Shown: in pieces, positions 31,067-42,799 of the stretch
How positions within the stretch are numbered: the stretch's first letter is position 1
Layout of the letters: each line of letters starts with the position of its first letter
Assembly (NCBI GenBank): GCA_036245525.1
Contig: BTPG01000005.1
Location: forward strand, 206,811,303 to 206,875,302
Source: Semisulcospira habei
Taxonomy: Eukaryota > Mollusca > Gastropoda > Semisulcospiridae
DNA length: 64,000 bases
Direction: 5' to 3'
The notes under the pieces: model-generated
What the model was told of the DNA's origin: nothing
Seen by the model: the letters and a program-made list of their open reading frames with translations, nothing else
The model's database searches: none
Program-made: the position numbers and the translations under genes

Positions 31067-32009
31067 GTGATCAGACCATACCGGTTTAGACTGACGCGTT
31101 CAAGACTACCAAATTTCCCAGTAGACAAAGGTCCACGGGCCGATGTGGGCCGCACTGGACTGGCGCACGACTGTGTGAGGGCCCACCGCGGCCGATGTCG
31201 GCCTGGCGGTCTTTTGCGTATTGTGTTGGGCGTATCTTGAATTGACATTCCATTTCCACTTGCAAAATCAGTCGTTGTCACGTTCAGGACTACCAAATTT
31301 CTCAGTAGACAAAGGTCCACGGGCGGACGTCGGCCGCACTGGGCCCGCGCACGACTGTGTGCGGGCCCACCGCGGCCGACGTCGGCCTGGGGGTCTTTTG
31401 CGTATTGTGTTGGGCGTATCTTGCATTGACATTATATCCATTTCCATTGCAAAATCAGTCGTTTCGCTTTGAGGAATCATTTGTGAGACACAGGAACACT
31501 TTTTCTCCAACTGTGTTTCCCAAACCACAATTCATCTACCGCCTTAAGTAAGGTAAGTTTGCGAAGAATATGTTATTCCACTCAGAAGATATTGATAAAA
31601 ATCGATGTAAGAATCACTGAGCAAACAAACTCACCAAACATTTTTCAATTGTCGCATTATTTATTTTCTAATTTAGCATCCGTCTTTCCACTTGAAGGAA
31701 AGTATCAGGGAAGTAGTGGACCGTTGTTCACTTGAAAAGCAAGCAAATATTATGGATAAAAATATGTTATGATTCATCTCGCAACTTTTTTTTGATCTAT
31801 TGAATTTGAACTGTGTTGAGTTCGTTTTCCGATTTCGATTCACAAACTCAAACGTTATAGCCCAAGTTTAGGCCTTTTTTTTCTTCACATTACAATTAAA
31901 AACGTGTGCTGCACTCTGATTTTGAACCTCACGACTCTAGGCCGTAAGGTCCAAAATCACGATCCAGCACATGCATTCAGAAAAATCCAATAATTTCTTT
32001 TCAGTTTAC

Positions 32010-32165
32010 GGGGAGCTGGGTGGCTTGGTGGTAGAGCGTTCGCCTCTCGACCGAAAGGTCGAATCCAGCTTGGGTCAAAATTTTGTTCAGACCCTATTTA
32101 GGTGCCTCGTCTTTGAAATCACCTTCGTGGTGGACAAAAGCCCTAAACATTTTTTTTCTTTTCAC
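32010..32165 (+). mobile_element. 156-bp tRNA-derived SINE
   Basis: The head resembles a tRNA: TGGCTTGGTGGTAGAGC (polymerase III A box, 32021-32037) and GGTCGAATCC (B box one base short, 32057-32066). A non-tRNA body and a T-rich end follow. The other arm lacks it. TTTAC at 32005-32009 and 32166-32170 brackets it as a short target duplication. Confidence 0.75.
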
Positions 32166-32482
32166 TTTACACACAGGAAATTTTATTTATTTATTTATTT
32201 TTACTTTTTTATTGGTATTTTTGAACATTTTTCAGAACAGTGACATGAACACATACGGACCGCAAACAATAAGTACAACATAAGTACAGAAGAAATAAGA
32301 AATCATACACAAACTGATAATAAACTAAGTTTAAAAACGATTAAATTGATGCGTGGAGTGTTTGTGGAGAGAGAGAAGGAGCGAACGAAATTTTATTTTC
32401 CAAGGATTGAGATATTAGGCGCGCAGCCCTTTCTTACAATCTGTCCTCGCTAAGCCACTTTTAAAAAAATAAAAAATAATCA

Positions 32483-32484
<2 letters not shown>

Positions 32485-32576
<92 letters not shown>

Positions 32577-32590
32577 CACACACACACGCA
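32485..32590. repeat. (CA)n microsatellite
   Basis: About 50 CA units with a few CG and AA interruptions at the right. Confidence 0.97.
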
Positions 32591-32899
32591 CGCACCCACG
32601 CACATGCACACAGACACACACTTACATGTACTCATGCACATGCGCACTTATGTACATACACATACACACGTGGGCGCACACATATCTAACATTTAAATAG
32701 GTAGGATATTTTGTGTACTATCAAAAACAAGTTGGAAAACCGAACCGACAAACAGTTTGGAGGCTAAATGGGAATCAGAAAAAACTACTGAGCGAAAAAT
32801 GATAACATGAAGCGTATCATGTCAAGAAACAAAGAAGAAGAAAAGATCAGTATTTCGTAGTCTTAGAAAGGTAATTATGTACTCACAGAGGGACGTGGT

Positions 32900-34012
32900 T
32901 TGTTGAACAGTCGGAGGAAGGGAGTTCCATAAAAGAGCACATGAATAAGACAGGCTAGATTTGAACTATTCTATACGGGGCCTTTTTAATAGAGAGACTG
33001 TTTCTAGAGTTGCTGTATTTCTTTTCGGTTGGCCAAAAAAACCTACATAAGTAAGATGGAGCTTTTTTGTTAAGAATTTTGTGCATCAATACACATTTGT
33101 TTAGTGTGAGGTGCTTAACCAGAGGGAGAAGTCCGATGGCCTTCAGCTTGGCATCAGTGGATAAAGACGGATCAGGGAGGATAATTGGTTGGTTATTGGG
33201 GTTTAACGCCGAGCAGGCGACTAAGGCCATCTCACGGCGGAAGGAAAGATAAGTTTAGCTGCGCGCTTGTATAGTGAGTTTATCTTCTTCAAGTGATTTT
33301 CACTGCAGCCATCCCAGATTGTTGAGGCATAATCAATGTGTGGTTTAATGTAGGCATTAAAAATAGTTTGCGTGTGTTAAGGTCAATGATAGTTTTAAGT
33401 TTGGAGAGTAGAAACAACTTTTTGGACAATTTTTTTCATATTGAATAGGTGTTTTTCCCAGCTTAGATCATCAGCAATTATTACTCAAAGCAGGCGGTGT
33501 TGACAGACCTGCTCAACAGGGGTGGAGTCAAAAGAAAGGTTGAGCGATGGAGGTTTGAGCTGATGTTTCTGGCGGGTTGTGATAAGCATGCCTTTTGTTT
33601 TTGTGAGATTTACAAGCATGCGATTTTCATTACACCACCGAGAGACTTCACGAAGACTCTTGAAGATTATTTCGATTTCAGGCACAGTTTTACCAGTGGA
33701 ATGTAATGTTGAGTCGTCGGCAAACATGTCACACTCAGCCTCAGAACATTTTACATGTAACGGTAGATCGTTAATGAAGATACAGAACAGAAGTGGGCCT
33801 AACATAGAGCCCTGGGGCACTCCATACTCGACAAATTGTTCAGAGGAACATTTTCCATTGACACAGACTGTTTGTGTTCTTTTTGTAAGATAGGATTTTA
33901 AAAACGAAAGAGCTGACGGGCTCTTATTGTTGAAATAGGTGGCAAGCTTATTCAGTAAGATGGTATGATCGATAAGATCGAATGCTTTCCTAGTCAGAAC
34001 CAACCATTTTAT
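32900..34012 (-). pseudogene. LINE-E, 5'-truncated CR1/Jockey-type reverse transcriptase
   Basis: The minus strand encodes KAFDLIDHTILLNKL, GVPQGSMLGPLLFCIFINDL and the catalytic box MFADDSTLHST (33485-33993), then a thumb region in other frames (IDYASTIWDGCSENHL near 33300 and AIGLLPLVKHLTLNKC near 33120). Box motifs fit the CR1/Jockey group. The copy starts abruptly near 34000, inside the reverse transcriptase. A 60-bp foreign segment interrupts the thumb at 33183-33243. Confidence 0.8.
33183..33243 (+). repeat. Short insertion carrying GGGGTTTAACGCC
   Basis: It splits the LINE-E frame between KRAAKLIFP and DPSLSTDAKL. A related GGGTTTAACGTCC block lies near 56948, pointing to a dispersed repeat. 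Confidence 0.5.
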
Positions 34013-34184
34013 TATCATTTATGCTGTTGAGCCGCGAATTTACTATTTATGCGAGTGCAGTGTGACATGAATGCTTGGGACGAAAGCCTGACGGGTACTG
34101 ACATAATAGGGGCCTTTCTTCAAGAAATTACACAAGATGTTTGTGAACATGCTTTTCCAGGGGCTTCGAGAAAACTGACAGAAG

Positions 34185-35160
<976 letters not shown>

Positions 35161-35164
35161 ATAA

Positions 35165-35335
35165 GCAATCCAGACCAAAAAGGTGACTGCCAAGCGTGTA
35201 AAATGCAAAGAAGTACCCAACGGAGAAAGAAACACGCTTAGAAAAGACGGATAAAACACAATTTATTTAATAAATTGTGTTGTACCCGTCTTTTCTAAGC
35301 GTGTTTCTTTCTCCGTTGGGTACTTCTTTGAAATC
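35165..35335 (+). mobile_element. Foldback MITE family 3, short form
   Basis: AAGTACCCAACGGAGAAAGA (35212 on) and its exact complement near 35312-35331 form about 55-bp arms closing at AATTTATTTAATAAATT. The left flank (GGTGACTGCCAA, AAAATGCAAAG) also occurs beside the long form at 53.0-53.35 kb. Confidence 0.88.
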
Positions 35336-35822
35336 CATAGTAAAGATTGCAAAATGTTATTTCTCTCATCCCAAAAATCGGTATACATAGGATATGGTAA
35401 TGATCATATTATTATGGCTGCCATGGAAACATTAAGCAAAATCTTCGATGCACCATGTGTGGAATTTTCTTCTATCACGATTTCTACCGCCGTGCCAAAT
35501 TTCAGAGCAATCGGCCCATAATGCATGATTCTGCCATAAGAGTTCGGACTATTAAAGGCATATCTGCTCATGTGCATGTATCGCTATTGGCTATTAGTTT
35601 TAGGGGGCTATTGACAGTTTGGTCTCTGAGTAGCCGAGTAGATGGGGTCTTGTGTCTGCAATAGACACAGCTCCTCATTAATAATAAAGGTAATTTGTAT
35701 AGCGCCTAATGACCAAGGTGCTCTAGGCGCTCTACAATCACAATAATGAAACACAGAGCAAAATACAAAAACAAACACATACAACAACAAAGAAAATACA
35801 TTGATTTACAAGGAGCAGAAAA

Positions 35823-35824
<2 letters not shown>

Positions 35825-35887
<63 letters not shown>

Positions 35888-35908
35888 GCACGCACGCACT
35901 CACGCACG

Positions 35909-35983
<75 letters not shown>
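35825..35983. repeat. (CA)n microsatellite with CGCA centre
   Basis: Two CA arrays separated by CGCACGCA variants, within the LINE-C 3' region. Confidence 0.97.
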
Positions 35984-35987
<4 letters not shown>

Positions 35988-36089
35988 GATGAGCCGGCAG
36001 ACAAAATGGTCTTTAAGTATATGCAACAGAGAAAAGGTGTGTTTTAAAGCTTGGATTTGAAAATGGAGAGAGATTATGAGTGACCTACA

Positions 36090-37295
36090 TCAGCTGGGAA
36101 CGCCGTTCCATGTAATGGGACCAAAATACGAAAATGCACTATGACCTTGAGTGACCTTATTTCGTCTAGGGATACGGAAAACACGAGTGTCTGAAGCAGA
36201 GCGTAGTGAGCGGGACGGTGTATACAGCTGGACAAGATCAGATAAGTAAGGAGGGGCATAACCAGAGATAATGTTGAAACAAATAACACAGACTTTATAC
36301 TGAATTCTGTATGAAACTGGCAGCCAGTGCAAATCAGCTAGTAGAGGCATAATGTGTTCACGTTTCGGTACACGAAACATCAGACGTGCAGCACAGTTCA
36401 TGACTCTTTGGATTTGGTCAAGAAGATTTTTCGGAACACCAGACAAAAGAGAATTGCAATAGTCTATTCGGGACAGCACAAGGGAGGTAACAAGTGTTTT
36501 GGTACCTTCAACAGTCAGCAGATGTCGAACAGTGTTGATCCTTCTGAGTTTAATGATGGCAAGCTGGCAAACTTTCTTCACTTGTTTTTTCATTGTCAGC
36601 CCGTTGTCCAAAATGATACCCACGTTACGGGCCGAGCTAGAAAAGGAGATGGCGCTCTCGCCCACCATCATTGACTCAGGAAGATCAGCACTGCACTTAC
36701 AGGAGCACGTCATTCGGAGGGCCTAAGTTTTGTCACTGTACAGCTGGAGCTTGTTCTGTGTGGTCCACTTCTGAACATCACAAATACAAGCCTCCATAGA
36801 CTGCACCATCCGATCAACATGTTCACGAGGGGAGTGTTTGTACAATTCTGTATCATCTGCATATAAATGATAAGAAACAAAGTGAAGCTCAATGACATGC
36901 GACAGGGGCTGTGTATACAAAGTAAAAAGAACAGGCCCCAAGACCGACCCCTGTGGAACGCCACAAAGCAGCTCAACAGGGTGGGACTCAAATCCTGCCA
37001 CTGAAACCATTTGCAAGCGACCAACAAAGTAGGATTGGAAAAATTTCAGTGCAGTGCTTTGAATGCCAAACACATCACGAAGGCGGGCAAGTAGAATGTC
37101 ATGGTCAATGGTATCAAACGCTGCGCTTAGATCGAGCAGAGTCAGAACAGAGATTAGATCTTCATGGTTAGCAGCAAGTAGGTCATTCACAACATGCAGC
37201 AATGCTGTCTCCGTGCTATGACCAGACCTATATGCTGACTGGAACACATGCCACAGACCATTATTCTTGATATGGTCTAGCAGCTGCGTGAGCAC
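36090..37295 (-). pseudogene. LINE-C reverse transcriptase domain
   Basis: Two frames: 36723-37295 reads STETALLHVVNDLL, LLDLSAAFDTIDHDIL, CGVPQGSVLGPVLFTLY and the catalytic box YHLYADDTELYKH. After a stop and shift, 36090-36713 gives the thumb and C-terminus: LVLSRIDYCNSLLSGVP, PLLADLHWLPVSYRIQYK and RSASDTRVFRIPR. These are hallmark CR1/L2 blocks. The enzyme would prime cDNA synthesis at the nicked target, but the frame is broken near 36720, so it is not intact. Confidence 0.9.
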
Positions 37296-37978
37296 TATCT
37301 TTTCCAGAAGCTTTGAAAGATAAGGTAGGTTGGATACGGGTCTGTATTTTTCAAACTGTTGGGATCAAGTGAAGGTTTCTTTAAGAGCGGCTTAACAATT
37401 ACAGTTTTGAAACAGGTAGGTACAGGGCCGTGCAAGAGGGACTCATTTACAATAGCTGTAACAACTGGTACAAGTGCATCTTTACATTCAAAAGGAAGGG
37501 ACGAAGGCACAGGGTCTAGCTCACAGGTCTTGAAAGACATCTTACTCATGGTGTCCAGCACTACCTTTTCATTCACTGGACTGAAGCATGCAAGAGGAGT
37601 GCCAGCAAAACACTTAGATTCAAATGAGCAAGATGTCTGAGCATCATCAGATTTGGCAATATTGTCACGTATTGATCTGACTTTGGAACAGAAAAAGGGA
37701 AAGAACAGTTCTAGAAGATCGCGGATTGGGTGTGTGCTGGGCAGTTGAACAGATTTGGTCTTACCCAAGAGTCCATTAGTCACATGGATATGTTTTTTGC
37801 AAGTACTTGCTGCATCAACTTTTGCGCACATGAAAGCAGTCTTGGCATTGGTGGTCAAGCGAGTGATCTTATACTTCAAACCATTCAAAATCTGTTTATG
37901 AACAGTCAGCCCAGACTTGAGCCAACACCTCTCTGCCTGACGCCTTTCGTGCTTCAAGGTGCGCAGTTCAGCGGCCAC
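37295..37978 (-). pseudogene. LINE-C linker between endonuclease and reverse transcriptase
   Basis: A 227-codon frame with ERRQAERCWLKSGLTVHK, ILNGLKYKITRLTTNAKTAF and later IVKPLLKKPSLDPNSLKN, the standard entry to CR1/L2 reverse transcriptases. It ends out of frame at FQSFWKR, next to the start of the next piece (37295), so a frameshift separates the two. Confidence 0.85.
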
Positions 37979-38025
37979 AGACGGGTACCAGGGCGTGGAG
38001 TGATCCTGCGACCAGCGTTGAGTTG

Positions 38026-39345
38026 CTAAGCAGAGACGTGGGGATGGATGCCGACAAAGTCTGCAACATCGGCTATGAACTTGTCATGGTCGATCCCCTG
38101 GAGGTTCCTCTTAAGTCTTGGTAACTGGCTGCAGCTGAGGTTGGTTATATCCAAAAGACACAGAACTGGAAAATGGTCAGAAGACATGGTGTGGCTCACA
38201 GAGGCGGACCTAAAGATGGAGTCCTCCTCTCTATACACGACCCAGTCGAGTGTATGACCTTTGGTATGAGTAGGCTGATGCACGCCTTGAGACAGACTGA
38301 AGGTTTGTAATAGGTCAAGCATACGAGCCGTGTTGGTGTTGGAAGGACAGTCGAATTGAAAGTTAAAGTCACCGACAATCACAAGCTTACCACCCAAATA
38401 ATTACAGTGCTCCATGAAATCAGCAAATTCACTGAAAAACGTAGTGTCTGTAAGTCTATTCTTTCTGTTTGGGGGGGGGTGGGGGTGGTGGACGGTACAG
38501 ACAGTACAAGTGCACATGCTGCGGCACAGAAAGTGTCAACTGGGCAAGCTAAAACGTTAAATGAGAAAAGGGGAATGATGATGTGATGTTGGCATGCTCC
38601 AATAAACTGTCACGGATCAAAAACGCCAGTCCTCCACTACGAGTAGCCCGGGTGAAGGATCTGAGGCAATAGCCAAATGGAGTTATGTCCACACACTTCG
38701 CCTCGTCTCCTTGACATTTAAGCCAGGTCTCTGTCAGGAACAACACATCGATGCTCTGGTCAAGCACAAAATTACATATCTCAGTCCTTTTGTCACGCTG
38801 TCCCACTGATTGTGCGTTGAAAGTACAGATGTTAAAATATTTCTGCTGTGGTTTAGTGTTTATGTAGATGAGGTTTTCAGGCGAAACTATGTCCTTTGAG
38901 GTTGTACATGACAACGTGTTAGACCTGCCAGTGATGAGAACAATAATTTGTCTCTGTTTCCTCCTACCACCTCTCCGGGTCCGTTTACGAGGCAAATTAC
39001 ACCCTATCCCCAAACTCCGAAGGTGGAGGATGAGAGTGGGGTCCAGACGTATGGCCACAGGTCTAATACACAACAAATCATCTCTGGAGTACTTGTGTTG
39101 TGGAACAGTGGGCGGTACATTAGAGGGGTTCACTGGCAGACTGGATTGATACACAGTGCATGATGACGGACTGGTGACACCGACAGACTGGGTCACTGCA
39201 GGCAGACCAGAAGAGTTCATCTGTAGACTGGTTGTACACACAGTGTGTGACGATGGACTAGTGGCACAGTCAGTCAGGGGCACAGTAGGTAGGCCAGACA
39301 AGCTCACATGCAGACTGCGTGTATTCACAGTACTACAATTCACAT
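38026..39345 (-). pseudogene. LINE-C AP endonuclease, two frames
   Basis: The upstream frame (38549-39345) has a repetitive Ser/Thr/Pro lead, then NICTFNAQSVGQRDKRTEI and LFLTETWLKCQGDE, ending at LLEHANITSSFPF. The downstream frame (38026-38517) has LVIVGDFNFQFD and SSDHFPVLCLLD. The shift falls near a G run at 38470-38480. The lead continues beyond 39345, across LINE-A copy 2, into 40981-41179. Confidence 0.85.
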
Positions 39346-40936
39346 GCTGTCGTTATCATCCTGTACAAGAACAAAGGCGAGAAGTCTGACTGTTCCAACT
39401 ATCGGGGAATCACCCTGCTGTCCATTGCTGGGAAAATTCTTGCAAGGCTGCACCTAAATCGGCTGGTACCTGCCATCGTTGAAGACCACCTCCCAGAGGG
39501 CCAGTGTGGCTTCAGAGCAAACAGGAGCACCGCCGATATGGTCTTTGTGCTGAGACAGCTTCAGGAGAAGTGCCGCGAGCAGAACAAAGGGCTGTACGTA
39601 ACGTTTGTCGACCTAACAAAAGCGTTCGACACTGTGAGCAGGCAAGGCATGTGGCAGATCCTGGAGCGACTTGGCTGTCCCCCAAAGTTCCTCAGCATGA
39701 TTGTCCAGCTACACGAGGACCAGCAAGGCCAGGTCAGACTCAACAATGACCTCTCAGAACCATTCCCTATTCTCAACGGCGTAAAGCAGGGCTGCGTGCT
39801 GGCACCGACCCTCTTTACCATCTTTTTTTAGCATGATGTTGAAGCAGGCCACAGTGGACCTCGATGATGACGATGCAGTGTACATCAGGTATTATCTCGA
39901 TGGCAGCCTGTTCAACCTCAGACGACTGCAGGCCCACACGAAAACCCTAGACCAACTGATTCGTGAGCTGCTTTTTGCTGATGACGCTGCCCTTGTTGCA
40001 CACACAGAGAGAGCCCTGCAGCGCATCACGTCCTGCTTCGCAGACGCTGCCCAGCTCTTTGGACTCGAGGTCAGTCTGAAAAAGACAGAGGTCCTCCATC
40101 AGCCGGCACCCAAGACAGTGTATCGCCCTCCTCACATCACCATTGGCGAGTCTGAACTAAAGTCAGTGCACCAGTTTACTTACCTTGGCTGCATTATCAC
40201 GTCGGACGCCAAGCTGGACAAGGAGCTTGACAGCAGGCTGGCAAAAGCGAACAGCGCTTTCGGGCGACTTTTCGAGCGGGTATGGCACAATCAACAGCTG
40301 AAAACAGGCACCAAGATCAGCGTGTACAGAGCTGTGGTTCTCACCACCCTGCTGTATGGTTCCGAGTCCTGGGCCCTCTACCGCAACCAACTACGACTCC
40401 TCGAACGCTTCCACCAGCGCTGCCTGCGCACCATCCTGGGCATTCACTGGAGTGACTATGTCACCAACGTCGAGGTCCTTGAACAGGCTGAAACTGTGAG
40501 CATCGAGGCTTTGCTGCTGCGGACACAGCTCCGCTGGGCGGGGCATGTCTCCAGAATGGAGGATCATCGCCTACCAAAGATCACCCTGTTCGGCGAGCTT
40601 GCTACTGGACACCGTGACAGAGGGGCACCAAAGAAGAGATACAAAGACTGTCTCAAGAAGTCACTTAGTGCCTGCCAAATCGACCACCACCAGTGGTCTT
40701 CGCTTGCTGTGGACCGTGACACCTGGCGCTCCACCATTTACAAGGCAGCTGTCTCCTTTGAGGACTCTCGCAGAGCTAGCCTTAAGGACAAGCGGCTCAG
40801 GAGAAAAAACAGAGATGCCGCAACTCAGAACCTTGGCCATACCTCCCCCTGCAGCCACTGCGGTCGAACCTGCCTGTCCCGGATTGGCCTCCGCAGCCAC
40901 GAACAAGCCTGCAGACGTCGTGGGCAACTCCTATAA
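39346..40936 (+). pseudogene. LINE-A copy 2 reverse transcriptase and C2H2 end, one frameshift
   Basis: The copy is very similar to the C-terminal half of 7776-11003. It contains NYRGITLLSIAGK, FVDLTKAFDTVS, GVKQGCVLAPTLF, LLFADDAALV and the terminal CSHCGRTCLSRIG finger. A run of seven T at 39823-39829, where the intact copy has six, shifts the frame into a TAG directly after the GVKQGCVLAPTLF block. The frame resumes at once and stays open to 40936. Otherwise only scattered substitutions separate the two copies. Confidence 0.92.
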
Positions 40937-40969
40937 AATCTTCGTTCGCGAAGTCAAGCCAAGAGAGAG
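39346..40969 (+). mobile_element. LINE-A copy 2, 5'-truncated, with 11-bp target duplication
   Basis: Bounded by ACAATTCACAT at 39335-39345 and 40970-40980. The 3' end CAAGCCAAGAG equals that of the full-length copy. The 5' end is cut inside the reverse transcriptase. Removing it joins the LINE-C lead frame (SSVSQFNYVNC to STVNTRSL). Confidence 0.93.
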
Positions 40970-41276
40970 ACAATTCACATAGTTGAACTGCGACACTGAG
41001 GACAGCCTGTGTGAGTTCACGTGTAGACTGAGTAGGTGCAAAGGTACGGCAGGTGCAGTCAAGCGTGACTGCCACTGAGCCAGTAGAGCAGAAAACAGAA
41101 AAAGCCAAAGCATTTTCCACTCTGGAGGAAATGGTCCACAAAAAAGATACCAAAATGTAGCCCAGTTCATCATGAACATGAAGATGACATACTACAACAG
41201 GGACAATCAACACAGCCACAATTACACACGAAACAATGGGAGAGAGGTTCACTCTGCCTGTAAGGCATATGAACAC

Positions 41277-41614
41277 AACTCATGAATAATGTCTAATTAA
41301 CATCTACTCGCTGCTGGGGTGTATTAGGATATCACAAGGGCGGATCTTGGGGGGGAGGGGTGCAGGGCTTCCGCCCCAACCCAACCTCCCTTCACCCGAT
41401 TCAAAATTTTGTAAAATGCTATAACGAAGTCCCTGCGGGAACATTTTATCTACAGCAAAACAGTTACACATGTATCATGTGTTGATCACGAACGAGCCGG
41501 TAGGGTCGTCTGCTGACTATTCACAGGGTATAACAGACTGGAACTGGCATCTCCGCAACCGACAAGTTCGGCAATCAGCAACCGATCAGTGCCTGTGCAA
41601 CTCCGGTAGCTTGG
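41277..41614. other. Unassigned spacer
   Basis: No gene recognised; a short G-rich block lies near 41347-41360. Confidence 0.4.
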
Positions 41615-42318
41615 CAACAGAACATGAAAACAAAGACAATGAGGCTGAACGCAACCAGGGAAGAACCAGTCTTGCTTGCTGGCACCCCGTTGGAGGAGGT
41701 GGAGTCCTTCACCTATCTCGGGAGCATCATAGACAAAAAAGGCGGCACTGATGCAGATGTCAGAGCACGAATCGGTAAAGCCAGAGCAGCCTTTCTCCAG
41801 TTGAAAAAAGTGTGGAGTTCCAGAGAGCTGTCACAACACACCAAAGTCCGGATTTTCAACTCCAATGTAAAAGCAGTTCTCCTATATGGAGCAGAGACAT
41901 GGAGATTGACAAAAACCACAGTCAACAGAGTACAGACCTTCATGAACAGTTGCCTTAGAAGAATTTTGAAAATCCACTGGCCAGAGAAGATCAGCAACGT
42001 CAGACTCTGGGAGAGAACAGAGCAGATAACAGCAGAGAATGAAATTGGGCGAAGAAGATGGGGATGGATCGGTCACAGTCTGAGAAAGCCAGCTTCCAGT
42101 ATCACTAGGCAGGCATTGTCATGGAACCCCCAGGGGAAGAGGAAAAGAGGTAGGCCGAGAAACTCCTGGCGTCGAGACCTCCAAGCAGACATCAAGAGAC
42201 TGGGAACCACCTGGAGTAGAATTGAAGGAGAAGCACAGGACAGGAGTTGCTGGAGGTCTCTCGTCGACGGCCTATACCCGGGTAGGGGTGACAGGCGTAA
42301 GTAAGTAAGTAAGTAAGA
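41615..42318 (+). pseudogene. RTE LINE copy 2, reverse transcriptase C-terminus
   Basis: The plus frame (41624-42304) aligns with the C-terminal part of the RTE ORF at 24.67-27.68 kb: [33 protein letters not shown] and WNPQGKRKRGRPRNSWRRDL. It ends in GTAA repeats. It is 5'-truncated upstream of YLGS and has no internal stop. At the position of the second TGA in the full-length copy this one has glycine (GGG). Confidence 0.88.
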
Positions 42319-42780
42319 AGGGCCACATCACTCCCCTGCTCAAACTCCTTCACTGGCTTCCCATCCCCCAACGCATCCAATACAAGATTCTGTCTCTCTG
42401 CTACAAATCCCTGAACAACTGCGCTCCCGCCTATCTCTCAAACTTACTTCACCCCTACACTCCTCCCCGCTTCCTTCGCTCCGCCTCCGACCCTCTCCGC
42501 CTCCACATCCCCCGCACCAAACTCAACACTTTCGGCCCCCGCTCCTTCTCAGTATACGGTTCATCCAGCTGGAACACTCTCTCACTCTCTCTCCGTCAGA
42601 AACACTCTCTCTCCTCCTTCCAGTCCGCCCTGTATTTCACTCTTTGTGGTACGTGAGTCGTTGTCTAAAGCGTGCGCATTCGTGCGCGAGTTGTGAGTGC
42701 GCGCTTAGAGTTATAATTATTATAAGATAAGCGCATTATAAATACCGTAATTATTATTTTATTATTATTATTATAAAATC
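42319..42780 (+). pseudogene. CR1/L2 LINE tail, plus strand
   Basis: The plus strand reads HITPLLKLLHWLPIPQRIQY, YKSLNNCAPAYLSNLLHPY, RSASDPLRLHIPR and SSSWNTLSLSLRQ, the end of a CR1/L2 reverse transcriptase ORF. It is followed by GCGCTTA (42701-42707), TAAGCGC (42728-42734) and ATT repeats. It is the better-preserved relative of 4028-4541 and abuts the GTAA tail of the RTE copy. Confidence 0.85.
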
Positions 42781-42799
42781 AAAAAGGCTACTAAATCGC

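Larger units (their letters stand above)
21274..32340. mobile_element. 11.07-kb element or inverted duplication bounded by TTAA (TIR-2)
   Basis: TTAA occurs at 21270-21273 and 32341-32344; inside, TCGTTTTTAAACTTAG at the left equals the reverse complement of the right end, and homology stops at the TTAA on both sides. Inverted arms of about 1.9 and 2.15 kb are colinear through several landmarks: a hairpin, a CGGCCGACGTCGG block, a TTAA MITE and an H1 palindrome. The 7-kb middle holds palindromes, a complete RTE insertion and repeat R1. No transposase is seen. TTAA targeting is typical of piggyBac and Kolobok groups, but these termini do not match either as I know them. Confidence 0.75.
30190..32340 (-). 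repeat. Right arm of TIR-2
   Basis: Inverted partner of 21274-23205. It is longer because of a tandem duplication at 31087-31470 (two units of about 190 bp carrying GGTCCACGGGC, CGGCCGACGTCGG and TTTTGCGTATTGTG) and the SINE at 32010-32165. Confidence 0.85.
35678..41276 (-). mobile_element. LINE-C, CR1/L2-type element (interrupted by LINE-A copy 2)
   Basis: The coding pieces run in order on the minus strand: ORF lead (40981-41179 and 38840-39345), endonuclease (38026-38840), linker (37295-37978), reverse transcriptase (36090-37295). The 3' end carries CGCCTA...TAGGCG (35703-35729) and AAT repeats at 35678. A (CA)n array sits in its 3' untranslated part. LINE-A copy 2 interrupts it at 39346-40969. 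The 5' limit is not defined. Confidence 0.85.

Noticed and set aside
36953..37171. Plus-strand ORFs over LINE-C
   Set aside because: Antisense shadows of the reverse transcriptase.
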